DNA from: Glandiceps talaboti
Lineage: Eukaryota > Hemichordata > Enteropneusta > Spengelidae
Direction of reading: 5' to 3'
Assembly (NCBI RefSeq): GCF_964340395.1
Contig: NC_135558.1
Coordinates: forward strand, 13,777,501-13,841,500
DNA length: 64,000 nucleotides
Positions 57,401-64,000 of this stretch are shown here, piece after piece. Made by a program: the position numbers and the translations under genes. Every line of letters begins with the position of its first letter. Positions within the stretch are counted from its first letter, which is position 1. The notes under the pieces are model-generated. The model was not told the origin of the DNA, did no database searches, and worked only from the letters and a program-made list of their open reading frames with translations.

Positions 57401-60400
57401 GCAAATTAATCATTGTAAGTCAAAGTCCTGGAAGAATGCTGAAATGGAGTACTTACTAGTGGTTGCTACTGTGGGCATACCGGGCATTGGAATACCAACA
57501 CTGTGAAGGGTTTGTACAACACCCTGTAGAACAGGTAACATAGATGCTAAGTCAATCACCATACCTCCTGGTTGTGTGCTGGTAGTACTAGTGGTGCTAG
57601 TGGTACCACTGGTAGCTGTACTACTGGTTGATGTAGTGCTGCTAGTAGTGGCACCCCCTTCAAATAAACACAGTTCGGGCAAAATACATGTTAAAGTGTA
57701 TATCGGTAAAGTACTAGGTATGGTACCACTTGTAGCTGTACACTACTGGTTGATGTAGTAGTGTTGCTAGTAGTGGCACCCCCTTCAAATAAATACAGTT
57801 CAAGCAAACACATGTTAGAGTGTGTATAAGGAAAGTACTGGGTATAGTACCACTGTTAGCTGTATTACTGTTTGATATAGTGTTGATAGTAGTGGCACCC
57901 CCTTCAAATAAATACAGTTTGGACAAATAACCATTAGAGTATGTATACTAGGTACAGTACTAAGTATGGTACCACTGTTAGTTATGGTTATACTTTCTAC
58001 AGACCATAATGAACAATAAAGCCAATATGGCATTGAACACATGTACACACCATCATGAGTGTTGTCTATTAAAATTGAAATTACCAGGAAATAGCCAGTA
58101 ATACACCGCTTCAAAAACCAACAAATGTTGGAATTAATGTACGGTTATAAATTCTCTAATTCTGAAAAAGAATGTGTGTTAGTAAACCCTGAAGTGAAAC
58201 ACATGTCTCAACAATGACAGATTGATTGTACATTCAGACTGCACATAGTTTAGATAAGCCAAGCAGGTACTTATATATGCAAATGAGCACTGCTCAAATG
58301 TGGTGCTATCAGTGTGGTAACTAAAAGAAAAAATTCTTATCAATTTTTACAAGCAATAAAAGCACTGTTTTTTGTTTAATAAAGTGCACACTGCATGAAA
58401 GGATGATGGAAATATGGTGTTATCCTGACTTTATAGCATGACTTTTTTTTAGTATGCTCAGTGTTTTTGTTAAGGGAACTAGGTGGGTGAAATCTGATCG
58501 CATTCTTCAGGCTTACTTGGGTTCACCGCTTACGAACCTGTACATAAGTAAGTTCACACATTTACCCCTTAGTGTTAACAGGGATTGTAATACCTTAGCA
58601 AAAACACTGATAGATTAAATATACCTTGATTTCTAGGAATGGGTATGGTAGTTGAACGACTTATGGTCATCATGACAGGTGAAGCCATACCCAATAAACC
58701 TGCAAGCGAGGCAGCGTTAGGTGGCACAGCACCGGTTGGTGCAGTACCGGCTGATGTAGATGTAGATGTACTAGTAGTAGTAGAAGATGTTGGTCTACAT
58801 GTAGATGGCTGGGTACCTCCAGCCATGCCTGGAAATGAACACAATTTCATATTCAAAACTTTAACGATGAACTTCTCGCACATACTGGGGCTGTCTTACT
58901 CAACTTGTCAGACTTGGCCAAGGGTCAACTAGTCTAGCCACCAAGAAGATGCATTGAACACTTAACTAAACTGTATACTACATAATACATATACCAATTA
59001 GACAGTTTCGTGAAATATGTCTTTATGACAAGAAATCACGAAGTAATATCTGTAAACCTGGATATTTTCACAAGAGACTTATTTTTGCTTATTTCAAAGG
59101 ATAACAAAATCAAAAAAATAAGTAGTGACTAACATGCCTTCTTGTACATGAAAACAATGTACCAGTATAGTAATTAGTAATATTAGTCTTTGAGAACAAG
59201 TTGAAGACGTGTAAAATCACAAAAATTTCTAGTGGTGAAAATATCTAGATTTATAGTACCATATACAAACTTAAGTTTAATGCACTTGAACGAAAATACC
59301 ATATAGGCTTTTATATCTTGGCCATTCATTCTACATCACAACAACTCTCCTCTATATCTGCAGTGCTCGAAATATGAGTCAAAACTTCCTGATTTTACAT
59401 CAAGTATGCTTGAGAAGGTATAATGTTATTCCCCAGTATTTGTCTTCATTCAACTGGAAAATACTTATGACCTTAGGGTATTGTCACTACATAACTGGCT
59501 CGTCCCGAGTAGGGACAGGGCCCCTTAGGTCACTAGTATTTTCCTCAGATGAACAAAAGAAAAATATTGGGAAATAATTATCTAAATATAGGGTCAATTG
59601 TCCAATGCATCTTAATGATATAGACTAGTCAACTATGGAGTTAGTTACATCTACATCAGCCATAGTGAAATAGATAGATAACACATGGAAATGAGCTGGA
59701 GTTATGCAGAATCATGTAATAGTATAAATTGTCATCCAAAAACATACTACATGTTAACACCTAACTACATGTAAATAACATGAGTACAAAGTGTGGAATT
59801 AACTTAAACTGTAGGCAACAGTGGTTTAGTTTCAGACCTAATCACCATGTACCCTGTAAAAGTTGTACCCTGTGAATGCTGTATATTTTCTAATGACTAT
59901 TATAATACAAATGACCTGATTTTCAAAACGAAAACATTAACATAATGTATTTGTACCCCAAGTTAAAATACCTCATTTAGAACAAAAATCCAAATTTAGG
60001 ATTATTATTGTAAGGGGTTTATATCACGTTACCTGTTGATGCTGTTGATGTAGTGCTTGATGTTATAATAGTCGTGGCAGTAGCTCCTGTAGCCATGCGA
60101 CTACCACTGGCTGTTGATGAAGATGTGAAAATGTTGGCCCCCTGAAAAATAGAATGATGTAATGGAATAATGGAATAACAGTGGCTTCTTTTTATACAAA
60201 GTAAGAATATTTATACAAATGTATACTACATAAAATACATACATACAAATATACTATGATACTAGGGTAGGTATGTAATATATATGTGTACCATACATTC
60301 ATATGTACATATATGTACAAACACATACATACATACATACATACATACATACATACATACATACATACATACATACATACCTACATACATACATACATAC

Positions 60401-60529
60401 ATACATACATGTACATACATACATACCTCCATCCATCCATACATACATACATACATACATACATACATACATACATACATACATACATACATACATCCAT
60501 CCATCCATCCATCCATCCATCCAGCCATA

Positions 60530-60566
<37 letters not shown>

Positions 60567-60567
60567 G

Positions 60568-60598
<31 letters not shown>

Positions 60599-63500
60599 GC
60601 ATGCACATGCACGAACCTATGCATGCAGGCAAACCTGCACGCATGCACACAGACACAGACACAGACACAGACACAGACACAGACACAGACACAGACACAG
60701 ACACAGACACAGATACAGACACATCAACCTGTATAAATATAAAAGTCATGCATACAAAGTGTCTGCAGACATTGACTGGTACTTTACCTGCAGTGGGTTA
60801 GTAGCAGTCTGTAGAAGATTGGGTGGTAGGATAGGAGTAGGTGGTGCTCTGAGGACACGTGGTGGTGGTCTAGTCATATCTATCATACAGTCTGATATAC
60901 CATGATAACAATGACTTAGAAAATGTAGCACTTCAGTCACCAAATTACAATGTCTTTGAGCTGTACGAACACCTTCCTCCTGTAGTCAAATACATGAAGT
61001 ATTCAGTCAAATCAAAAGTTATGTACAGCTTCACATCAGTAAACTCCCTTGTAATGAAACTTTTTGTCAATGTAGTGCACACCTGTCAATCATCTTTATG
61101 CAAATTGTCTCCTTCAGCTATCCGGTAAAAAGGAACGTTACAAATTGAAACATTGTTTTTACATGGTCTCTATTACTGGTCATTTTAATAGTAATATATA
61201 TTCTACTGTATCTGAATAACTAAGAGATTGTTGTGTACTCACATCTCCAGTGAAGTCTGGGTCTTCTCGAAGATAGCGCTGAAAGCGGTCTAAATGTGGC
61301 TGTAATCGGCGATGAAGTCTCTGTATTTCATCAAGTATATCAGCCATTATTGGTATATTTGGATGTCTGTAAATAGAGAGAAAATTATCAATTATCTTGC
61401 AGCAATGATGTGCATTGCAATTTAAAGGCACAGCTGGCCACCCATGTGGTTGTCATTAGCAACTCGACATCCTAATCTTGAATAATTAAGAGTAATGAAC
61501 ACTAACAGCTTTTCATACGAGTAACGAACAAGCCCCAGTCCATTCATGTTTTGTCCAAAATTGTTCATACCATGTATAAATATCAACTTTCTGTAACAAC
61601 ACACACATTTCCCAAGATATTCAAACATCCACACATACCAAATTTATTACTAAAATCACCAGCTGCTCATTGTTGTCATGGACTTTCATAGAGGAATCGC
61701 TGCCTTGTTCACTGTACATGTACGCATTCAAGTTTGCCAAAGTTAGGGGGCCTTTTATGCCCCTGTCTCGCCTTTAAGAATATATTACAAGAATGAATGT
61801 TCATGGCTTCTGGAATCATACCAACAAATGAAAACTTCTACTCAGAGTTGAAAATGTTTTCGGAAGCAAATCGCAATTTCCCAATTTTGTACAACACCCT
61901 TGAAGATGCTCAAAAGACATCAGTGAAAATTTGGGACTCACTTCCAAAAATATTTTGACTTTGTAAAGATATTTTCATGTGAAAGAATATATTTATTATA
62001 TGATTTCACAATTAAAGGCCTGTGTTTAAGTCCCAGGTTTGTACATTTAGTGCTTTCTTATCGCATTACAGCAATTATCATAGCATCTGAACTTACTCAG
62101 GGTTCCAAAGTCTACCCAATATATCATTAAGGGAGCTTGCACCAGCTGCTGCACCACCTTGAGATCTGGTAGTGGATGGTGCTGATCGACCACTCGCTGT
62201 AGTAGTTGGTGTTGCAGTACTACTTGCTGCACTGCCACTGGTATTTGTATCCATTGCTGCAGCACCAGCTTCAGTTGCTGCAGTACCAGATGAAGTGTCC
62301 ATTGTTTCAGTTCTACCACTTTGGCCGGGAACGCCTGGAGGGTTCTGTATTACACAAAATTTCATTTCAAAAATTTATTTTTGATCGTAGAAAATCACAA
62401 CGGAATACATTTCAAGTGAACTTTTGCAGTGTACATTTTTTTTGTGACTTCCAGTTTTTACAGTATGTTGATTATAAGGTGATTATGTCTATGCAACAAA
62501 GACATCGCCATCACTAATTAGTGTAATCTACCGTATTGAAACAACAATGGTTTCATAGTTTGTGTCTATCTTAGTAAGGGTGACCCTATTTTTTTATGCT
62601 TATCATTACATTTCCATGGCAACTTACATATGATTGGTTGGTTGATTAAAAAAAAGTAAAAAAAAGTAAAAAATCATCTTCTTCATATTTCTTTGCCTCT
62701 CCTTTCCCTCCTCTCTATCTTCTTTTTATTGCATTCCTAGTAACAAACCCTTTCCCAGATTCTCTACACAATTGTCATGTTTTCAGCCCCCCCCCCCCCC
62801 CCCACTTGAATAACTTCCATCATGAAAAAATGCTGTTTGTGAACAAGTGTCGTCATTGCTACAATGACTGTAGGTGACAGTCCAGACACTTGCTTAATCT
62901 TGCCAGAGAGGGCGCTGTTCCACAAAATATCAAGGGCAGGCGCAAATATCTTTTTTTTTAATTTTGATGTCGGAGCTGAAAAACTGGGTCGGTCAGGTAA
63001 TGGGAAACAGAAGAAAAAAATAGGGTCACCCTAAGTTGAAAGTTAGGTTTACACTGTAGTATTTTCTTAATGATTTATAATATGGAGTCTTGAGGAAAAA
63101 CTTACCTCTAATCTGTCAATGGTTTCATAGCCTTGTCGAATCATATTGCGTACATGATCTACACGCTGCTGTGATTCACTGTGTAACTGGGGTACGGCTA
63201 TCTGACCAAGGTTGATATGAACATCTACAGAGGAACCATCAGCCTATAGAAAATCACATGTCAATATGTGTACACATCATGTCACATGTATGTTGATTGG
63301 AATCAAATTCATGTATTTAAAGCTACCCCAGCGGTAACCGGAGTATTTTTTTCAATAAGACAACGAACAATATATTCATTGTAAATTGTTAAAATATCAA
63401 TAACTAGACATTGTATATGTTAATTAGAGGCTGATTTTATCTGTAAGTAGTACAGTAACACTTACAGGTTGAAATCGTGATCGAGTTGGGCCGTTGATTT

Positions 63501-63901
63501 TAGGGCACAGACCAAAAATTCAATTTGATTTGATTACTTTACCATATTATGTGTACAGCTACATGAATACTGTTACCCACAAGTGATTCAATACTAGGTG
63601 TACACTATTATGAGTAACTCATTATATCTAACAAAAGAGTTTTAAAAAAACCCATTCCAGTTGCAGCTAGTGCAGCTTTGATAAGAGGGACTTCTAAAAT
63701 CATCCAGAAATTTAATTCTAACTGTGCCATTGCATTACATTGCACAATGTTTTGTCTACTATATCACATCAAAACAGTGACATAATGTCTCAACTTTTAA
63801 AAGATGTTTTAGAGAAAGAAGACACTTACTGACTGTCTTGATGTAACTCTTGCATTACGACCAATATCTCCCATACCAGAGATAACTTGCTGTACAATAC
63901 G
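48198..63901 (-). CDS. BAG6: BAG6 (BAT3/Scythe), large chaperone for hydrophobic and tail-anchored proteins (5' partial, 20 exons)
   Basis: A cytosolic and nuclear holdase. In animals it works with UBL4A and GET4 to pass tail-anchored proteins to the GET pathway and mislocalised proteins to ubiquitination. Twenty exons give 1173 residues with every junction in phase and GT-AG introns. Landmarks matching human BAG6 in order: [43 protein letters not shown]; a long low-complexity middle; [20 protein letters not shown] and [38 protein letters not shown] with [14 protein letters not shown]-like PPKRRR; and the BAG-like C-terminus ending [14 protein letters not shown]. The ubiquitin-like domain must lie in exons right of 64000. 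The middle is Thr/Ser-rich where the human protein is Pro-rich. Confidence 0.96.
48776..48870 (+). mobile_element. SINE fragment
   Basis: TAGTGCCACTATAGGACCAT and GGGGTAATA match the middle of the SINE at 54229-54570. The head and tail are missing. In a BAG6 intron. Confidence 0.5.
49065..49172 (-). CDS. BAG6: BAG6 exon ([12 protein letters not shown])
   Basis: Acceptor TACAG, donor GTAGGT, 36 codons. Encodes [29 protein letters not shown] and PPKRRR. Human has [25 protein letters not shown] and AKRRK. The basic end corresponds to the nuclear localisation signal. Confidence 0.98.
49847..49951 (-). CDS. BAG6: BAG6 exon (DGWQAVLPA)
   Basis: Acceptor CATAG, donor GTAAGT, 35 codons in phase 0. 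Acidic stretch [20 protein letters not shown] then [11 protein letters not shown], matching human ETEPWAAAVPP just before EWVPII. Confidence 0.92.
50090..50395. repeat. TATCTGAACTGTCTGATT minisatellite
   Basis: About 15 degenerate 18-21-base units with TTATCTGAACT cores in a BAG6 intron. Confidence 0.85.
50440..50555 (-). CDS. BAG6: BAG6 exon, acidic linker
   Basis: Acceptor GTACAG, donor GTAAAA. Encodes [29 protein letters not shown] and KRGSPDQ, equivalent to the human EEPMEVQGAERASPEP linker. Confidence 0.88.
50855..50992. mobile_element. Short Mutator-like MITE with perfect 9-bp TSD
   Basis: TAGTCTAGCTGTTAGAACTC at one end pairs with GAGTCTAGCAACAAGACTA at the other. Both flanks carry TCTCTGAGT (50846-50854 and 50993-51001). 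Only 138 bp; lies in a BAG6 intron. Confidence 0.8.
51042..51183 (-). CDS. BAG6: BAG6 exon ([15 protein letters not shown])
   Basis: Acceptor TCGTAG, donor GTAAGA. Encodes [20 protein letters not shown] and [13 protein letters not shown]. It aligns with human SRGVNPSLVSWLTTMMG and PDAILRYVRRV. Confidence 0.95.
51240..51535. mobile_element. GCTGCACTAGTTGCAACTGG element, copy 2
   Basis: Same order of blocks as the 63317-63681 copy: GCTGCACTAG, ATCACCTGTGGGTA, CAAATCAAATTGA and ACTGATTAACAATGTCTA. Partly degraded. Confidence 0.6.
51722..51852 (-). CDS. BAG6: BAG6 exon ([16 protein letters not shown])
   Basis: Acceptor CTTAG, donor GTAAGT. Encodes [33 protein letters not shown] and VKHRI. A helical segment corresponding to the human [20 protein letters not shown] region. 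Confidence 0.88.
52107..52209 (-). CDS. BAG6: BAG6 exon ([19 protein letters not shown])
   Basis: Acceptor TTTTAG, donor GTATGG, phase 0 in and phase 1 out. Encodes [20 protein letters not shown] and [14 protein letters not shown], comparable to human [23 protein letters not shown]. Confidence 0.88.
52279..52470. mobile_element. Dispersed hairpin-bearing element, copy 2 (partial)
   Basis: TCTGGTCGTTCCAAGTCACG, GAAATATGAGTCAAAACATT and TTGCCATTACTTTCCCTGA match the 45820 copy. It stops before the hairpin. In a BAG6 intron. Confidence 0.6.
52884..52937 (-). CDS. BAG6: BAG6 54-base exon
   Basis: Acceptor ATACAG, donor GTAAGA, 18 codons in phase 0, encoding [18 protein letters not shown]. It fills the amphipathic helix after ANIQ. 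Neighbour phases require an exon of multiple-of-three length here. Confidence 0.85.
53519..53583. repeat. Hairpin, 23-bp arms, in a BAG6 intron
   Basis: ATCAGTGCAGTAAGGTTGTA and TCT pair with AGATACAACCTTTCTGCACT and GAT, one mismatch, about 19-base loop. Located about 70 bases past a BAG6 donor site. Confidence 0.85.
53655..53830 (-). CDS. BAG6: BAG6 exon ([18 protein letters not shown])
   Basis: Acceptor CCCAG, donor GTAAGG. Encodes [20 protein letters not shown] and ends [10 protein letters not shown]. It aligns with human GFFGALLSLLCQNFSMVDVV and GGQEPTPSNIR, a strongly conserved region. Confidence 0.96.
54229..54570 (+). mobile_element. tRNA-derived SINE, plus orientation
   Basis: A-box-like GGTTACAGTGGTC, B box GGTTCAAACCT, a middle with GCCACTATAGGTCCATACCA, a conserved GTAAAGCGCCTTGAGCAGTG tail and an ATT-rich end. 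Same family as 10220-10575. Confidence 0.8.
54629..54829 (-). CDS. BAG6: BAG6 exon ([17 protein letters not shown])
   Basis: Acceptor TTTCAG, donor GTATGT, phase 1 on both sides. Encodes [31 protein letters not shown] and an acidic middle. Placed by phase between two well-matched exons. Confidence 0.83.
55118..55385 (-). CDS. BAG6: BAG6 exon ([13 protein letters not shown])
   Basis: Acceptor TATTAG, donor GTAAGT. Encodes [20 protein letters not shown], an acidic [10 protein letters not shown] stretch and [16 protein letters not shown]. It resembles the MVSGLVGQLLMQPVL segment of human BAG6. Its acceptor and first codons are duplicated twice in the intron. Confidence 0.88.
55366..55549. repeat. 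Repeats copying a BAG6 acceptor and exon start
   Basis: AGATTGTSTTCACCTTGCTA and RTAGAAACA occur at 55366-55408 (spanning the real acceptor), 55458-55490 and 55518-55549. Linkers between the last two are also alike. Confidence 0.85.
55790..55950. mobile_element. CAGTGTTTTTGTTAAAGG-type element, degraded
   Basis: GCTGTTTTTGTTAAAGG at the left and CTTTAGCAAAAACACTG at the right; interior has TTACCTGGGTTCC. Related to 58459-58609. Confidence 0.5.
56310..56884 (-). CDS. BAG6: BAG6 largest exon, Thr-rich tract then FLPCASRHF
   Basis: This 575-base exon has acceptor AACCAG and donor GTAAGT. About 120 residues are almost only Thr, Ser, Ala and Gly in short repeats. Then come [34 protein letters not shown] and another Thr-rich tail. 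The tract resembles a mucin or linker domain. It corresponds to the Pro-rich region of the vertebrate protein and is likely unstructured. Confidence 0.85.
57457..57657 (-). CDS. BAG6: BAG6 exon ([20 protein letters not shown])
   Basis: Acceptor TTGAAG, donor GTAAGT, phase 1 on both sides. A Thr/Ser repeat is followed by [20 protein letters not shown] and [12 protein letters not shown]. The first half and the acceptor are present in further copies in the upstream intron (57710-57990). Confidence 0.8.
57585..57990. repeat. Tandem array copying half a BAG6 exon with its acceptor
   Basis: GTAGTGGCACCCCCTTCAAA, with TAAAYACAGTT next to it, is at 57645, 57770 and 57890. Each is preceded by copies of the exon's Thr/Ser codons ending in TGGTACCACT. 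A fourth partial copy is near 57965. Period about 120 bases. Confidence 0.9.
58459..58609. mobile_element. CAGTGTTTTTGTTAAGG inverted-repeat element, 151 bp
   Basis: CAGTGTTTTTGTTAAGG at one end and CCTTAGCAAAAACACTG at the other. The right end reaches within about 15 bases of the BAG6 donor at 58624. No target duplication seen. Confidence 0.7.
58625..58828 (-). CDS. BAG6: BAG6 exon, low-complexity
   Basis: Acceptor TTCCAG, donor GTATAT, phase 1 on both sides. Starts [16 protein letters not shown] and includes [20 protein letters not shown]. Matches no specific human segment beyond position and composition. Confidence 0.78.
59300..59585. mobile_element. Dispersed hairpin-bearing element, copy 3
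   Basis: GAAATATGAGTCAAAACTTC, TCTTCATTCAACTGGAAAAT and ACTAGTATTTTCCTCAGATG correspond to the 45820 copy. Its hairpin loop is CGTCCCGAGTAGGGACAGGG-like and GC-rich. Confidence 0.65.
60033..60141 (-). CDS. BAG6: BAG6 exon, Ser/Thr-rich
   Basis: Acceptor TTTTCAG, donor GTAACG. Encodes [20 protein letters not shown] and a Thr-rich end, 36 codons plus one base. Placed by phase and composition rather than by direct similarity. Confidence 0.75.
60319..60722. repeat. (CATA)n, (CATC)n, (CA)n, (CAGA)n compound microsatellite
   Basis: CATA at 60319-60490, CATC at 60494-60522, CA at 60533-60600 and CAGA(C) at 60652-60722. It ends about 65 bases before the BAG6 donor at 60787. Confidence 0.97.
60788..60979 (-). 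CDS. BAG6: BAG6 exon ([20 protein letters not shown])
   Basis: Acceptor CTACAG, donor GTAAAG, 64 codons in phase 0. Encodes the helical segment corresponding to human [21 protein letters not shown], then a Pro-rich stretch [18 protein letters not shown]. Confidence 0.94.
61243..61366 (-). CDS. BAG6: BAG6 exon ([16 protein letters not shown])
   Basis: Acceptor TTTACAG, donor GTGAGT. Encodes [20 protein letters not shown] and [14 protein letters not shown]. It aligns with human LQELQRLESRLQPFLQRYYEVL, part of the conserved second folded region. Confidence 0.94.
61367..63105. other. BAG6 introns around the 62097-62344 exon
   Basis: Apart from that exon, non-coding. Holds a C run (62788-62803) and a dispersed repeat (62417-62590) whose GTTTGTGTCTATCTTAGTAA block is the complement of sequence at about 44670 and 46675. 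Confidence 0.6.
62097..62344 (-). CDS. BAG6: BAG6 exon, Thr/Ala/Ser-rich linker
   Basis: Acceptor ATACAG, donor GTAAGT, phase 2 out. Starts [20 protein letters not shown]. The body is Thr, Ala, Ser and Gly, and the end is [13 protein letters not shown]. It replaces the Pro/Glu-rich linker of the vertebrate protein. Confidence 0.85.
63106..63243 (-). CDS. BAG6: BAG6 exon ([13 protein letters not shown])
   Basis: Acceptor CTATAG, donor GTAAGT, 46 codons. Encodes [20 protein letters not shown] and [14 protein letters not shown], matching human SDGSAVDVHIN and the helical MIRDIQTLLSRME. Confidence 0.93.
63317..63681. mobile_element. GCTGCACTAGCTGCAACTGG element, intact-looking copy
   Basis: Ends TAAAGCTACCCCAGCGG at the left and CAGCTAGTGCAGCTTTGA at the right, an imperfect inverted repeat. 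Interior has CTAATTAACATATACAATGT on the complementary strand. About 365 bp, no coding capacity, in a BAG6 intron. Confidence 0.65.
63830..63901 (-). CDS. BAG6: BAG6 exon ([19 protein letters not shown])
   Basis: First BAG6 exon inside the window. Acceptor GACTAG, donor GTAAGT, 24 codons, phase 0 on both sides. It sits between the ubiquitin-like domain (off window) and the [10 protein letters not shown] segment. Confidence 0.82.
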
Positions 63902-64000
63902 CTAGTCAAAAAAGGAAGAAACAAATTATGTTTTAAAGGGGAACCACAGCTCCAGGAAATGAAGGCATTTTAGTAAACTTTGGGTTCTAGAGTCATTTTA

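Noticed and set aside
58931-59630. Possible 0.7-kb TAGTCTAG-ended element with GTCAACTA flanks
   Set aside because: The ends pair for only about seven bases and the flanks overlap the ends, so a real element cannot be told from chance.
1-64000. CRISPR arrays, phage, bacterial operons, rRNA genes
   Set aside because: The tandem arrays lack the constant-repeat and unique-spacer layout, and all genes are intron-bearing animal genes.

Overview
The window looks like nuclear DNA from a non-vertebrate bilaterian animal, probably a marine deuterostome or lophotrochozoan. It is AT-rich, its genes are split into many small exons with GT-AG introns of 0.1 to 8 kb, and its introns and spacers are full of microsatellites, tandem arrays, short inverted-repeat elements and a tRNA-derived SINE. 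I cannot name the species. No bacterial, viral or organellar genes were seen.

Three protein genes can be assembled exon by exon with consistent splice phases. (1) Left, plus strand, 3925-26222: the 3' eight exons of ZNHIT6/BCD1, a box C/D snoRNP assembly factor. The first half of its HIT zinc finger lies off the left edge or was not found. (2) Middle, minus strand, 38052-32256: a complete four-exon gene of the CCN family (CTGF/CYR61/NOV). It encodes a signal peptide, a VWC domain, a TSP1 domain and a C-terminal cystine knot, 233 residues in all. It lacks the IGFBP module that canonical CCN proteins carry first. (3) Right, minus strand, 63901-48198: twenty exons of BAG6 (BAT3/Scythe), 1173 residues in the window, ending at the native stop. 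The N-terminal ubiquitin-like domain lies beyond the right edge.

ZNHIT6 and the CCN gene are tail-to-tail, 6 kb apart. From memory, human CYR61/CCN1 and ZNHIT6 are also convergent neighbours at 1p22.3, so this may be an old conserved pair. BAG6 is not part of that human neighbourhood. The three genes do not form a pathway: snoRNP biogenesis, secreted matricellular signalling, and protein quality control with tail-anchored protein targeting.

Layout: 1-3924 repeats and probable ZNHIT6 intron; 3925-26222 ZNHIT6; 26223-32255 repeat-rich spacer; 32256-38052 CCN; 38053-48197 spacer with no recognised gene; 48198-64000 BAG6.

The non-coding DNA is the other main interest. Several short inverted-repeat element families recur, including one with ends starting TAGTCT and 9-bp target duplications (Mutator-like). 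Four exon boundaries (two in ZNHIT6, two in BAG6) have been copied, splice site included, into tandem arrays in the adjoining intron. The ZNHIT6 stop codon and first part of its 3' UTR are duplicated 2.8 kb downstream. An array of ATTGG (inverted CCAAT) boxes sits in the last CCN intron.
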